In this document: positions 47,584-57,407 of the stretch, piece by piece
Numbering within the stretch: the stretch's first letter is position 1
Layout: every line of letters begins with the position of its first letter
DNA from: Ferrovum myxofaciens
GTDB lineage: Bacteria > Pseudomonadota > Gammaproteobacteria > Burkholderiales > Ferrovaceae
Length of the DNA: 64,000 nucleotides
Assembly (NCBI RefSeq): GCF_000735045.1
Contig: NZ_JPOQ01000016.1
Location: 1 to 64,000, forward strand
Reading direction: 5' to 3'
Program-made: the position numbers and the translations under genes
The notes under the pieces: model-generated
Told to the model about the DNA's origin: nothing
Database searches by the model: none
What the model saw: the letters and a program-made list of their open reading frames with translations, nothing else

Positions 47584-48451
47584 GACCCAGTTGTTTGAGC
47601 AAGGTTCCATCTTCAGCCCAACCGCTCTTGACCTTGACCCACAAACCGAGATAAACCTTCGATTCCAGAAATTTTTCGATTTGCAGACGGGCAGCAGTGC
47701 CGATGGCCTTGAGACGACTGCCCTGCTGACCGATGAGGATGGCTTTTTGGCCCGGATTATCCACCAACAGCGTGGCTTCAATTCGAATCAAACGCTCTTC
47801 CTGAACATATCGATCGATCATCACTGCCGTGGCATAGGGTAATTCGTCTCCCAGTTGGCGAAAAAGTTGTTCTCTAATGAATTCCCCTACAAAAAAGCGT
47901 TCCGTTCTATCACTAACCTGATCCGGTTCATATTGGAGAGGGCCTTCTGGCAGATGTTGGCCGAGATACCGGACCAGAGGGTCCAGGCAGGAACGCTGCA
48001 AGGCACTGACCGGGAAAATGGCAGAAAACCGTGTTTCTTCCTGTCTTGCCTGCAAATAGGGAATCATCCGCTCTGAAGAAGCAACCCGATCCACCTTGTT
48101 GATTACCAGCAAGGGACGTATCCCTGCAGGAATCTGCAGCAGAATGGCTTGATCCGCAGGAGTCCAGCGCAGTGCTTCCACCACCATGACCACCTGATCC
48201 ACGGTTCCCAGCGCATCAGTCACACTTCGATTCATGGAACGGTACAGCATTCCTCCATACTGCTGCTGAAAACCAGGGGTATCCACAAAGATCATCTGGA
48301 CTTCTGGCATGGTCAGGATTCCTTGGACCTGAACACGCGTGGTCTGTGCCCGGCGCGAAGTAATGCTCAGCTTCTGCCCCACTAATTGATTGAGAAGCGT
48401 GGATTTACCCACATTAGGACGCCCTACCAGGGCAATGCGACCGACACGCAT
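47573..48451 (-). CDS. era: GTPase Era
   Basis: Era, 292 residues, a ribosome-assembly GTPase. The G-domain has GRPNVGKST (G1), a G2 region TTR, DTPG (G3) and NKVD (G4). The C-terminal KH domain carries GQKAILIGQQGSRLKAIG, the RNA-binding loop. It follows rnc by two bases. Confidence 0.97.
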   Translation of the reverse strand: MRVGRIALVGRPNVGKSTLLNQLVGQKLSITSRRAQTTRVQVQGILTMPEVQMIFVDTPGFQQQYGGMLYRSMNRSVTDALGTVDQVVMVVEALRWTPADQAILLQIPAGIRPLLVINKVDRVASSERMIPYLQARQEETRFSAIFPVSALQRSCLDPLVRYLGQHLPEGPLQYEPDQVSDRTERFFVGEFIREQLFRQLGDELPYATAVMIDRYVQEERLIRIEATLLVDNPGQKAILIGQQGSRLKAIGTAARLQIEKFLESKVYLGLWVKVKSGWAEDGTLLKQLGHDF

Positions 48452-48453
48452 GA

Positions 48454-49125
48454 TCAGGTCTCCAGTTGTTGAAGGATATTGAGGGCAGCCTGCTGTTCAG
48501 CATCGCGCCGACTTCTCCCCTCCCCTAAGGCTTCCTTGCCCTGCATCTGACAACGAACCCGGAAATGTGGGGCATGATCCACCCCTTCGCGTGCCAGCAA
48601 TTCGTAGACAGGTAAAGGATGATGACGCGCCTGCAGCCATTCCTGAAGACGGGTTTTTCCATCTTTATTGCCACCTTGCTGAAGCGCAGCGGAATCCAGT
48701 CCAGCCTGTTCCAAAAGACGGATGATGAGCGGAATCGCCACAGTCAACCCGCCATCCTGGTAAAGAGCTCCGAAAACGGCTTCCATGGTGTCTGCAAGAA
48801 TGGAGGAACGCTGCCTTCCCCCACCTTGCAGTTCACCACTGCCCAATCGGATCACAGGAGCCAAGTCAAGAAACTGAGCCATGCGAAAGAGAGCTTCCCG
48901 ATTGACCAGAAGCGAACGAACTCGGCTCAATTCACCTTCATCCCAATGCGGATGCCGTTCGTAGAGAACTTGAGCAGCCACCAGATTGAGAACGGCATCT
49001 CCCAGAAACTCCAACCGCTCGTTGTGAAGGTTAGAGTGACTGCGGTGGGTCAAGGCTTGCCTGAGCAGGGCAGCATCCTGAAAAGTATAACCGAGTCGTT
49101 GTTCCAAACCTGTGGGAGAAGTCAC
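48454..49125 (-). CDS. rnc: Ribonuclease III
   Basis: Rnc, 223 residues, cleaves double-stranded RNA in rRNA and mRNA processing. NERLEFLGDAVLN is the catalytic signature, and a C-terminal double-stranded RNA-binding domain runs from about 155 to the end. It sits between lepB and era, the usual betaproteobacterial order. Confidence 0.97.
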   Translation of the reverse strand: MTSPTGLEQRLGYTFQDAALLRQALTHRSHSNLHNERLEFLGDAVLNLVAAQVLYERHPHWDEGELSRVRSLLVNREALFRMAQFLDLAPVIRLGSGELQGGGRQRSSILADTMEAVFGALYQDGGLTVAIPLIIRLLEQAGLDSAALQQGGNKDGKTRLQEWLQARHHPLPVYELLAREGVDHAPHFRVRCQMQGKEALGEGRSRRDAEQQAALNILQQLET

Positions 49126-49137
49126 GTCAGGTCCGCA

Positions 49138-50115
49138 TCAGGGAATGGAACGCCCGATCCGGTGGAGATCCTGAAAATTCATCCACACCAGTACCGCCTT
49201 GCCCACAATATTTTCATCTGGAACAAAGCCCCAGTAGCGGCTGTCCGAACTGCGGTCACGGTTATCCCCCATCATGAAATATTGCCCTTGGGGAACCTTG
49301 CAGGTAAATCCTTCATCTCCATATACGCAAGCCGAACGGAAGGGAAAATCACGAACCTCGGCAAGAAATACGGGAACTTGTCCGTCAAGGGTAATCATTT
49401 CATGGAGATGAGTCCCCAGTTTCTCCGTGTAATGATTGAATGTAGCATAGGTCAAAGGTTGATCCACATCCCCGAAGTTTCCATCGCGGACAGTGGGAAC
49501 TTCCTGACCATTGATGATCAAGTGCTTGTTGATATAGGTCACCACATCTCCCGGTAACCCCACCACCCGCTTGATATAGTTGGTGGAAGGATCCTTCGGA
49601 TATTTGAAGACCATGACATCGCCCCGTTGCGGCCGGTGCACGGGAATAAATACCCGATTGGTGATGGGCAGACGCAGGCCATAATCAAACTTGTTGACAA
49701 GGATAAAGTCGCCAATGCGCAGGGTAGGAATCATGGATCCCGAGGGAATCTTGAAAGGTTCGAATAGAAAAGATCGGACCACGAATACCGCCAGAATGAC
49801 CGGGAAGAAACTTTTTGAAATTTCCAGCCAGGGCGCATCCTGATGAGCTTCCACCCGCCCCCCCCGGCGCCAGCGCCACCAGTCCCAACCCACCACCAGT
49901 CCCGTCAGAATACTGGCGGAGAGAAGAATTTCCGAAAACCCGGTAATCTTGAGCAAGAGACCAAACCCGCACACGAACAGGAGCAACCAGGCACCTTGAA
50001 TCAGATTGCTCAGAGCCGGACTCAAGGAGGTCTGACGCCGATGCGAGAATAAGTCCCAACCCACCACGGGCACGGACAGAATGAGGCCTGCGATCCCCCA
50101 ATAAAACAGATCCAT
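49138..50115 (-). CDS. lepB: Signal peptidase I
   Basis: LepB, 325 residues, cleaves signal peptides of exported proteins. There are membrane segments near the N-terminus (about 2-20, 37-75 and 98-113). FKIPSGSMIPTL holds the catalytic serine. KYPKDPSTNYIKRVVGLPGD holds the catalytic lysine, and GDNRDRSSDSR lies near the end. The ATG overlaps the lepA stop (TGATG). Confidence 0.96.
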   Translation of the reverse strand: MDLFYWGIAGLILSVPVVGWDLFSHRRQTSLSPALSNLIQGAWLLLFVCGFGLLLKITGFSEILLSASILTGLVVGWDWWRWRRGGRVEAHQDAPWLEISKSFFPVILAVFVVRSFLFEPFKIPSGSMIPTLRIGDFILVNKFDYGLRLPITNRVFIPVHRPQRGDVMVFKYPKDPSTNYIKRVVGLPGDVVTYINKHLIINGQEVPTVRDGNFGDVDQPLTYATFNHYTEKLGTHLHEMITLDGQVPVFLAEVRDFPFRSACVYGDEGFTCKVPQGQYFMMGDNRDRSSDSRYWGFVPDENIVGKAVLVWMNFQDLHRIGRSIP

Positions 50116-51908
50116 CACTTGTTCTCCACTTTCAGGATGGCCAGGAAGGCTTCCTGAGGAATTTCCACATTGCCCACCTGTTTCATACGTTTTTTTCCGG
50201 CCTTTTGTTTTTCCAGTAACTTTCGCTTACGCGAAATGTCACCCCCATAGCATTTGGCCAATACGTTCTTGCGCAGGGCCTTGACATTCTCGCGCGCGAT
50301 GATGTGGGCGCCGATGGCTGCCTGTACGGCCACATCGAACATCTGCCGAGGGATCAACTCGCGCATCTTGGCCACCAATTCCCGCCCACGGTACTGGCTG
50401 TTGGCCCGATGAACCACCAGAGACAAGGCATCCACCCGCTCCCCATTGATGAGAATATCCAATTTGACCAAATCGGCCGCACGGAAACTCTTGAATTCAT
50501 AGTCCAAGGAAGCATAGCCACGGCTAACGGATTTAAGCCGGTCAAAAAAGTCCATGACTACTTCATTCAACGGCAACTCATAGGTAAGCACCACCTGCCG
50601 ACCTGAGTATTGCATGTCCAACTGAACGCCGCGTTTCAGATTACACAGGGTGATCACGGGTCCCACATAGTCTTGGGGTAACAACATGGTAGCCGTGATG
50701 ATGGGTTCCCGAATCTCGGCGATTTTGGAGGGATCAGGCAAACGCGCCGGATTCTCGATTTCTATCAGGCTCCCATCCTGCAATACTACTTCATAAACCA
50801 CGGTGGGTGCCGTGGTAATGAGATCCATGTCATATTCACGCTCCAATCGCTCCTGAACTATTTCCATGTGGAGCAGGCCCAGATAACCGCAGCGAAATCC
50901 GAATCCCAGCGCTTGTGAAGTTTCCGGTTCGAAGTGAAGGGATGAATCATTCAAGCGAAGTTTTTCCAGTGCATCACGGAGCGCTTCATACTGGTTGGTC
51001 TCTACGGGATAGAGGCCCGCAAATACCTGTGGTTTTATTTCTTTAAAACCAGGCAAGGCGGTTTCAGCCGGACGCAGTGCCAGCGTCAAGGTATCCCCGA
51101 CTCGGGCGGCTTGCAATTCCCGAATGCCTGCAATGACAAACCCCACCTCCCCGGCACCCAGGGATTCTCGAGGCAATGACTTGGGTGTGAATACCCCGAC
51201 TTGCTCGCACAAATGAGTGGAGTGTGTGGACATCAATAGTATCTTGTCACGGGGACGCAATTGCCCTTCCATCACTCGCACCAGCATCACTACCCCGACA
51301 TAGTTATCAAACCAGGAATCGATGATGAGGGCTTTGAGCGGAGCATCCACGGAACCCTTCGGTGCAGGAATACGGGCAATGACGGCTTCCAGAACTTCCT
51401 CCACGCCAAATCCGGTCTTGGCGCTGATCTGCAGGGCATTGGTCGCTGAAATGCCGATGATATCCTCGATTTCCGCCATCACCCGCTCGGGTTCGGCAGA
51501 AGGCAAGTCGATTTTGTTGAGCACCGGAAAAACTTCCACCCCCTGCTCGATGGCGGTGTAACAATTGGCCACGGTCTGAGCTTCCACCCCCTGAGAGGCA
51601 TCCACCACCAGGATGGCCCCTTCACAGGCTGCCAGGGAACGGGAGACTTCATAGGAAAAATCCACGTGCCCGGGGGTATCGATCAGATTGATGCGGTAGG
51701 TCTGCCCATCTCTGGCCTTGTATGCGAGGGCAGCAGTCTGGGCCTTGATCGTGATGCCTCGCTCTCGTTCCAGATCCATGCTGTCGAGGACCTGAGCCTC
51801 CATTTCGCGAGCCGACAAACCGCCGCACAATTGGATCAATCGGTCGGCCAGAGTGGACTTGCCGTGATCGATGTGAGCAATGATAGAAAAATTGCGAATC
51901 AATGACAT
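50115..51908 (-). CDS. lepA: Elongation factor 4 (LepA)
   Basis: LepA, 597 residues, a ribosome-associated GTPase. The G-domain has [18 protein letters not shown] and NKIDLPSA. The family's C-terminal domain ends with the [22 protein letters not shown] region. It heads the cluster lepA-lepB-rnc-era-recO-pdxJ-acpS-nagZ. The terminator entry just upstream means that its promoter must lie close by. Confidence 0.98.
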   Translation of the reverse strand: MSLIRNFSIIAHIDHGKSTLADRLIQLCGGLSAREMEAQVLDSMDLERERGITIKAQTAALAYKARDGQTYRINLIDTPGHVDFSYEVSRSLAACEGAILVVDASQGVEAQTVANCYTAIEQGVEVFPVLNKIDLPSAEPERVMAEIEDIIGISATNALQISAKTGFGVEEVLEAVIARIPAPKGSVDAPLKALIIDSWFDNYVGVVMLVRVMEGQLRPRDKILLMSTHSTHLCEQVGVFTPKSLPRESLGAGEVGFVIAGIRELQAARVGDTLTLALRPAETALPGFKEIKPQVFAGLYPVETNQYEALRDALEKLRLNDSSLHFEPETSQALGFGFRCGYLGLLHMEIVQERLEREYDMDLITTAPTVVYEVVLQDGSLIEIENPARLPDPSKIAEIREPIITATMLLPQDYVGPVITLCNLKRGVQLDMQYSGRQVVLTYELPLNEVVMDFFDRLKSVSRGYASLDYEFKSFRAADLVKLDILINGERVDALSLVVHRANSQYRGRELVAKMRELIPRQMFDVAVQAAIGAHIIARENVKALRKNVLAKCYGGDISRKRKLLEKQKAGKKRMKQVGNVEIPQEAFLAILKVENK

Positions 51909-51926
51909 CCTGCTTCCTGTGTAGAC

Positions 51927-51955
51927 AAAAAAAGGGCATCCAGAGCGATGCCCTT
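51927..51955 (-). terminator. Intrinsic terminator after mucD
   Basis: On the minus strand GGGCATC (51940-51934 complement side) pairs with GATGCCC around a six-base loop, and the stem is followed by seven T residues. It ends the rpoE-rseA-rseB-mucD operon. It lies only about 20 bases before the lepA start, so lepA is either read through or has its own promoter within this interval. Confidence 0.8.
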
Positions 51956-52033
51956 CCGGGGAAGGAGCGCTGGAGCAGCGCCCGCAGACCCGCTATTCTA
52001 GCCTGAAATCCAGAATACTCATACTGTTAGAAC

Positions 52034-53416
52034 TCATTGCAGGGGAAGGGTGACAAATTCCGGGGGGCTATCTCCCCGTTTGACGAGCAATGCCACACGC
52101 ACCGGCCCCTTGATTTTTTCCACCAACTGGTTGAATTCTCGGACCGAATGGCACTCATTGTTGTTCAGCGAGAGAATCTGGTCGCCAGGCTCCAAACCGA
52201 CCTGAGCTGCCTCACCCCGCACTCCTTCAATAACAACTCCCTCCTGTCCCTCCCCCGGATCCGTCACTGCCAGTCCCAATCGGACCGCTGGTCCGGTGGG
52301 TTTCCCCCCGTGGGTCGTTCCTCTGCCCTCGCCCCGCGCGATTTTTTCGGCTGGCATATTCCCCACCAACACTTGCAGTGAACGCTCGGCACCCTTACGC
52401 CAGATCACGGCAGAAACCCCGGATCCGGATTTTACCGAACTGACGATGCGCGGCAAATCGGTTTGATTATTCACTGTCTTTCCATCGAAGCGGAGAATGA
52501 TATCGCCGGGTTGAATACCGGCCCGTTCTGCGGGAGATCCCTTCTGTACGGACACCACCAACGCGCCTTCTGCCTTGGGCAAACCAAAGGAATCCGCCAG
52601 TTCCTTGCTCACTTCCTGAATGACCACACCCAACCAACCCCGGCTCACCTTGCCATGAAGACGCAACTCATCGGCCACCTGAAGTGCCACATCGATGGGA
52701 ATGGCAAAAGACAATCCCATGTACCCCCCCGTCCGGCTGTAGATCTGGGAATTGATGCCGATCACCTCTCCTTTCATGTCGAAAAGCGGGCCTCCTGAAT
52801 TACCGGGATTAATGGGCACATCAGTCTGGATGAAGGGTACCAGGGTTTCCTGAGGGAGTGATCGTCCTTTGGCACTGATGATCCCTTTGGTCACAGTGCT
52901 CTCGAAACCAAAGGGCGCACCAATTGCCACTACCCACTCGCCAACCCGGGCCTTGGCGGGATCCCCTGCCTTGACGGTGGGCAAACCAGTGGCATCGATC
53001 TTGAGCAGAGCCACATCTGTTTTAGGATCGATGCCGATGACTTTGGCCTTGAATTCACGTTTGTCGAGCAATTTGACGGTCACTTCATCTGCGCCCTGAA
53101 CCACATGACCGTTGGTCAGAATGTAACCATCCGGGCGAATGATAAAGCCAGATCCCATGGAACTGGATTCCATCCCCGAACCTTGGGGTCCCATTTCAGG
53201 TACGGGGATGCCAAAATTGCGGAAAAACTCGAGCATGGGATCGTGTTCGGGAACCTTCGAGTTGGTTTCCCCTTCGGCAGGCGCCTTGGTGATGGCGCTG
53301 ATATTGACCACCGTATTGGATTCATGATCTACGATGTCGGTAAAGTCAGGCAGATTTTCGGCCTGCACCAGTCCTATACCCAGCACCAATAGTCCAAGCA
53401 GTAACAATCGTTTCAT
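52034..53416 (-). CDS. mucD: Periplasmic Do-family serine protease (MucD/DegP type)
   Basis: A 460-residue protease. It has an N-terminal signal peptide (about 1-19), a trypsin-like domain with the triad H in NGHVV, D in DVALLKID and S in GNSGGP, and two PDZ domains (about 255-345 and 375-450). It degrades misfolded periplasmic proteins and acts in sigma-E control. The start overlaps the rseB stop by one base. Confidence 0.95.
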   Translation of the reverse strand: MKRLLLLGLLVLGIGLVQAENLPDFTDIVDHESNTVVNISAITKAPAEGETNSKVPEHDPMLEFFRNFGIPVPEMGPQGSGMESSSMGSGFIIRPDGYILTNGHVVQGADEVTVKLLDKREFKAKVIGIDPKTDVALLKIDATGLPTVKAGDPAKARVGEWVVAIGAPFGFESTVTKGIISAKGRSLPQETLVPFIQTDVPINPGNSGGPLFDMKGEVIGINSQIYSRTGGYMGLSFAIPIDVALQVADELRLHGKVSRGWLGVVIQEVSKELADSFGLPKAEGALVVSVQKGSPAERAGIQPGDIILRFDGKTVNNQTDLPRIVSSVKSGSGVSAVIWRKGAERSLQVLVGNMPAEKIARGEGRGTTHGGKPTGPAVRLGLAVTDPGEGQEGVVIEGVRGEAAQVGLEPGDQILSLNNNECHSVREFNQLVEKIKGPVRVALLVKRGDSPPEFVTLPLQ

Positions 53417-54441
53417 CAGTGTGTTTCCTCCGTTATAGTCATGGATTGTCCTATGGCGGTGACAACCTCCTGAGGCACTTCTCCTACCACCACGATGCGA
53501 TGTTGCCCCACCGTTCCGGAATAATAACTCAGTGCACTGGATTGAATTCGGGCCTGTACTGGGCGGAAGCCTTCCCCTTGTAATGGCCTGATGAATACGG
53601 AAAAGGAAGATAACCCATCAGAAAACACAAGATGTTCGAAGGGTGCTCCCGGCACCGCCGTGGATTGAATGGACATCTGCAGAATTTTACTGAAACCCGG
53701 AGGCAACGCCTGAATATCCCACTGATAGGACAGATGATCCGCCACCGGGGGAGGGAAAAAAACTTTTTTCCATTGGATTGAGTCCGGATAAGTGGGTTTC
53801 AGAAGTTCTGCCGACATAGGATCATCCTCGGAAACTTCAGTAAAAAGTAAGGTTTCCAAAGGTTCATGGTGCTGATCATAGGTTACTGCCTTGAGGATCA
53901 AATCCGTATCCACATCCGCACAAAACTCGTGATCGAAGCGCTGACGGTCCCGTGCGCGGAGCAAGATGCGCCGACACTCCCGTCCTGCCACGCGATTCAT
54001 TCCGACCTGGGAAACATCATAATATCGGAGGTATTGCTCATAGGGAACTTCTATCAGGGCCGGGAAAAGATGCCGGGTATAACCTTTCTCGATGCGAATC
54101 TTGTGTTGTACCGGGTAGTAGCAGCGTGTTTCCTTGCCATCCCGAGTGATTTCCCGAGGACGCCCATCCAGCACCTCGATGCGAGTCAGTTCCTCTCCGT
54201 GAATGCGGGCATGCAGGATTTTGGATGATTCCATTTCGCTGCCCCTCTGAACCACATAGGTACCTCGGTAGGATTGATCATGGGCCGCATGGCTCAAGCG
54301 ACTGAGCAAAGAAAGCGACTCACCGACGGGTTCGGGTTCGGATCCGGCTTGCCCCACCCCACTAATCAGCAATCCGATGACAGGAATGATCCCTTTGCCA
54401 AGTACCTTCAAGATCGAGAAACCTGCTTTTCCCGTACCCAC
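53416..54441 (-). CDS. rseB: Sigma-E factor regulatory protein RseB/MucB
   Basis: RseB/MucB, 341 residues, is a periplasmic protein that protects the anti-sigma factor RseA from cleavage. A signal peptide (about 1-32) is followed by the N-terminal lipid-binding-like domain with YRGTYVVQRG and a smaller C-terminal domain. The GTG start overlaps the rseA stop. It fits between rseA and mucD, as in other betaproteobacteria. Confidence 0.9.
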   Translation of the reverse strand: MGTGKAGFSILKVLGKGIIPVIGLLISGVGQAGSEPEPVGESLSLLSRLSHAAHDQSYRGTYVVQRGSEMESSKILHARIHGEELTRIEVLDGRPREITRDGKETRCYYPVQHKIRIEKGYTRHLFPALIEVPYEQYLRYYDVSQVGMNRVAGRECRRILLRARDRQRFDHEFCADVDTDLILKAVTYDQHHEPLETLLFTEVSEDDPMSAELLKPTYPDSIQWKKVFFPPPVADHLSYQWDIQALPPGFSKILQMSIQSTAVPGAPFEHLVFSDGLSSFSVFIRPLQGEGFRPVQARIQSSALSYYSGTVGQHRIVVVGEVPQEVVTAIGQSMTITEETH

Positions 54442-54956
54442 TATCGTTGAGCAATTGTTTGTGGTGTATAATCAACGGTTTGAAACTCAGACAAAGGGGA
54501 ACCCTGCCGATGCAATGCGACGAAGGTCTGAATATCCTTGTCAGAAACACCGTTTTCAATCGCGGCAGGCGCACTTTGCCCGTTTTGGGCGATAACCGGA
54601 TTATTCGGCAAACCTGGTCGGAGCAAGGCAGTGGTCAAGACCACAACGGCAATGGCAGCAGCCATGGCCAACCAGCGTCGTTGTGACACCCCATCCAGCG
54701 GCAGGGGGGGGGCCATGGAGGATTTACCGGGCACCAGTACCGTCGGTTCGTCCTTGAGTGCCTGAGCTATCCGGCTGTGCAAGCGCGCCGGGGGCAACCG
54801 GGAATCACGCAACGTTTCGCCGATTAAATGAAAGGCGTGCCATGACTGCTGCAAGTCTGGATCGTGACGGCATCCCCCCAGCAACCGAGGTAGGTTCTCA
54901 TCGTCCAACTCCCCATCCATGGCCGCTGACAAGCGCTCCAGTTCCATATCTTCCAT
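54441..54956 (-). CDS. rseA: Anti-sigma factor RseA/MucA family
   Basis: About 171 residues with an N-terminal cytoplasmic helix bundle (about 1-85, ERLSAAMDGELDD-type) that binds sigma-E. One membrane helix spans about 92-112, and a periplasmic tail follows. The ATG at 54956 overlaps the rpoE stop (TAATG), while an ATG two codons earlier is possible. It keeps RpoE inactive until it is proteolysed. Confidence 0.9.
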   Translation of the reverse strand: MEDMELERLSAAMDGELDDENLPRLLGGCRHDPDLQQSWHAFHLIGETLRDSRLPPARLHSRIAQALKDEPTVLVPGKSSMAPPLPLDGVSQRRWLAMAAAIAVVVLTTALLRPGLPNNPVIAQNGQSAPAAIENGVSDKDIQTFVALHRQGSPLSEFQTVDYTPQTIAQR

Positions 54957-55684
54957 TACCATCTTTTGCTCCCCAAAACCTCCAACAAGGGTTTCAATTT
55001 ATGCGAAATGGCTTCTCGGGCCCGAAATATACGGGAACGCACCGTTCCGATCGGACAATTCATCATGGTTGCAATGTCTTCGTAGGACAGCCCTTCGATT
55101 TCTCTCAAACGAATGGCCGTTTTCAACTCTTCCGGAAGCGCTTCCATACTGTCGTTAACGGTACGCGCTATCTCGCGACTCAATAACTCTGCCTCCGGGG
55201 TATTCACGTCCTGAAGGAGATCATTGCCTTCATAGTATTCGGCTTCTTCCACCCCGATGGATGCGGGCATGCGACGCCCCTGATTCATGAGATGGTTTTT
55301 TGCAGTATTGACACCGATGCGGTAAAGCCAAGTATAAAAAGCCGAGTCCCCACGAAAGGAACCCAATGCGCGGTAAGCCTTGATGAAAGCATCCTGCGTC
55401 ACATCCTCGGCTTCCGCCGGATCACGAACCAGTCGTCCCACCAAGCGCAGCAACTTGCGCTGATACTTGATGACCAATAACTCAAAAGCCAACTTATCCC
55501 CGCGCTGCGCTCGCTCCACCAACTGTTGGTCGATTTCCCGTTCGGTGGGTACAGGCGCCAAAACCACGGATTCCTGTGCCCCAGAGTCCCCGGCGGGAGA
55601 GCGCCCACCAGGGTGGGAAGCCAGGGATAACACGCGCGCAGAGGTTTGTGAGGGCATGGCATCATCCTTGTTGTCGGTTTGCAT
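54956..55684 (-). CDS. rpoE: RNA polymerase sigma-E factor (RpoE)
   Basis: An ECF sigma factor of the RpoE type. Region 2 has LAFELLVIKYQRKL and DVTQDAFIKAYRAL, and region 4 has LPEELKTAIRLREIEGLSYEDIATMMNCPIGTV (split here by the key residues). The ATG at 55684 follows GGAGGA and gives 242 residues, about 40 more than typical RpoE. A GTG at 55567 with AGGA in front would give 203 residues, close to the usual length. The extension is rich in Ser, Gly and Pro without known motif. It controls envelope stress together with rseA-rseB-mucD, which follow directly. Confidence 0.93.
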   Translation of the reverse strand: MQTDNKDDAMPSQTSARVLSLASHPGGRSPAGDSGAQESVVLAPVPTEREIDQQLVERAQRGDKLAFELLVIKYQRKLLRLVGRLVRDPAEAEDVTQDAFIKAYRALGSFRGDSAFYTWLYRIGVNTAKNHLMNQGRRMPASIGVEEAEYYEGNDLLQDVNTPEAELLSREIARTVNDSMEALPEELKTAIRLREIEGLSYEDIATMMNCPIGTVRSRIFRAREAISHKLKPLLEVLGSKRW

Positions 55685-55769
55685 CCTGTCCTCCGTTGAC
55701 CATTTCCTCATCCAATTGGTTCCCCAAGTGTGGGTATAATTACTCCCTTTAATTCCTCTGCCATAATCC

Positions 55770-57407
55770 ATGACCCAAAGAGACAGTTTAACGTATGACG
55801 TGGTCGTTGTGGGCGCGGGGCCGGCCGGTTTAGGCTGTGCCATCCGCCTGAAGCAACTTTCCCAGAGTCGGGGCCAGGAACTCTCCGTGTGTGTTCTGGA
55901 AAAAGGGGCCGAAGTGGGTGCTCATATCCTCTCCGGAGCCGTCATGGAACCCCGCGCCCTCAGTGAACTTTTTCCAGACTGGAAACAACGCGGTGCTCCT
56001 CTGATCACCGCTGTCACGGAAGACCAATTTTTATTGCTGTCCGAGCGCCGTGCCTGTCGTCTTCCCACTCCGCCCCAACTCCATAATACGGGTAACTATA
56101 TCGTCAGTTTGGGAGAGGTGTGCAAATGGCTATCCCTTCAGGCCGAAGCCATGGGCGTGGAAATCTACCCCGGATTTGCTGCCACAGATCTGTTACTGGG
56201 AGCCGAGGGCGAAGTTCAGGGCGTATTGACGGGTGACGTAGGGCGACTGAAGAATGGCCAACCCAGTCCCCGCTTTCAGCCCGGAATGGAGTTGCGAGCC
56301 CGTCAGACCGTGATTGCAGAGGGTTGCCGAGGGTCACTGGCTCGTCGGTTGAATGAACGTTTTTCCCTGTCAGCCGGCGCTCAACCTCAAACCTACGGTC
56401 TGGGGCTCAAGGAAATCTGGGAAGTGGACTCACCCTTGTACCGCCCCGGGCAGGTTACTCATACGGTGGGTTGGCCGCTGGACTCTCGAACCTATGGGGG
56501 ATCCTGGATCTATCATCTGGATGACCGCCGGGTATCTGTTGGATTCGTGGTCGGACTGGATTACTCAAACCCTTACCTAGACCCTTTCGAAGAATTCCAG
56601 CGCTTTAAGACTCACCCGGCCTTACGCGCCCTATTCCAGGGGGGGCGACGGGTCGCCTATGGAGCCCGGGCCCTCAACGAAGGAGGTTGGCAGTCTATTC
56701 CCCGGCTCAGTTTCCCGGGCGGGATTCTCATCGGAGACAGCGCGGGGTTTCTCAATGTCGGCAAGATCAAGGGAAGTCATACCGCGCTCAAATCCGGAAT
56801 GATCGCAGCAGAATCCCTTTATGAACATCTGAATGACACGCCGCAACTATCGGAATGCACCCTTTTTGAACCAGCCTTACGCACTTCCTGGGTCGGGCAG
56901 GAACTGAAAGCCGTACGCAATCTGCGCCCCGGTTTCCGCTGGGGACTGATCCCCGGCTTGATTCACGCAGCACTGGACACCTGGATTTGGCGAGGCCGGG
57001 CACCCTGGACACTTTCTCATGCCCACGCCGATCATCAGACCCTGCGCGCTGCCAGCGCCTGCACGCCCATTACCTATCCCAAACCCGATGGTAAACTGAC
57101 CTTCGATCGACCCTCTTCGGTATTTCTGGCGCAAACTACTCACGAAGAAACCCAACCGGATCACCTGATTCTGGCTGACCCGAAAAAAGCCCTCACCATC
57201 AACTGGGAAATCTATCGCTCTCCGGAAACCCGCTATTGCCCCACGGGAGTTTACGAAATTGTAAATTCAAACACCCCGGAACGGCACCTGCAAATCAATG
57301 CAGCCAACTGCATCCACTGCAAGACCTGCGATATCAAGGACCCCCAACAGAATATCCGTTGGGTTCCACCCGAAGGCGGAAGCGGTCCCCAATACCCCAA
57401 TCTTTAG
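55770..57407 (+). CDS. Electron transfer flavoprotein-ubiquinone oxidoreductase
   Basis: ETF-QO, 545 residues, passes electrons from ETF to ubiquinone in the membrane. The FAD motif VVVGAGPAGLGCAIRL is near the N-terminus, and the C-terminal 4Fe-4S ligands include CIHCKTCDIKDP. It is divergent from rpoE, with a perfect TATAAT at 55735-55740 in front of it. Acyl-CoA dehydrogenase on the opposite strand nearby probably feeds electrons through ETF to this enzyme. Confidence 0.95.
   Translation: MTQRDSLTYDVVVVGAGPAGLGCAIRLKQLSQSRGQELSVCVLEKGAEVGAHILSGAVMEPRALSELFPDWKQRGAPLITAVTEDQFLLLSERRACRLPTPPQLHNTGNYIVSLGEVCKWLSLQAEAMGVEIYPGFAATDLLLGAEGEVQGVLTGDVGRLKNGQPSPRFQPGMELRARQTVIAEGCRGSLARRLNERFSLSAGAQPQTYGLGLKEIWEVDSPLYRPGQVTHTVGWPLDSRTYGGSWIYHLDDRRVSVGFVVGLDYSNPYLDPFEEFQRFKTHPALRALFQGGRRVAYGARALNEGGWQSIPRLSFPGGILIGDSAGFLNVGKIKGSHTALKSGMIAAESLYEHLNDTPQLSECTLFEPALRTSWVGQELKAVRNLRPGFRWGLIPGLIHAALDTWIWRGRAPWTLSHAHADHQTLRAASACTPITYPKPDGKLTFDRPSSVFLAQTTHEETQPDHLILADPKKALTINWEIYRSPETRYCPTGVYEIVNSNTPERHLQINAANCIHCKTCDIKDPQQNIRWVPPEGGSGPQYPNL

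Noticed and set aside
55685-55843. N-terminal extension of RpoE beyond 55684
   Set aside because: It reaches into the opposite-strand ETF-QO gene and lacks a ribosome binding site.
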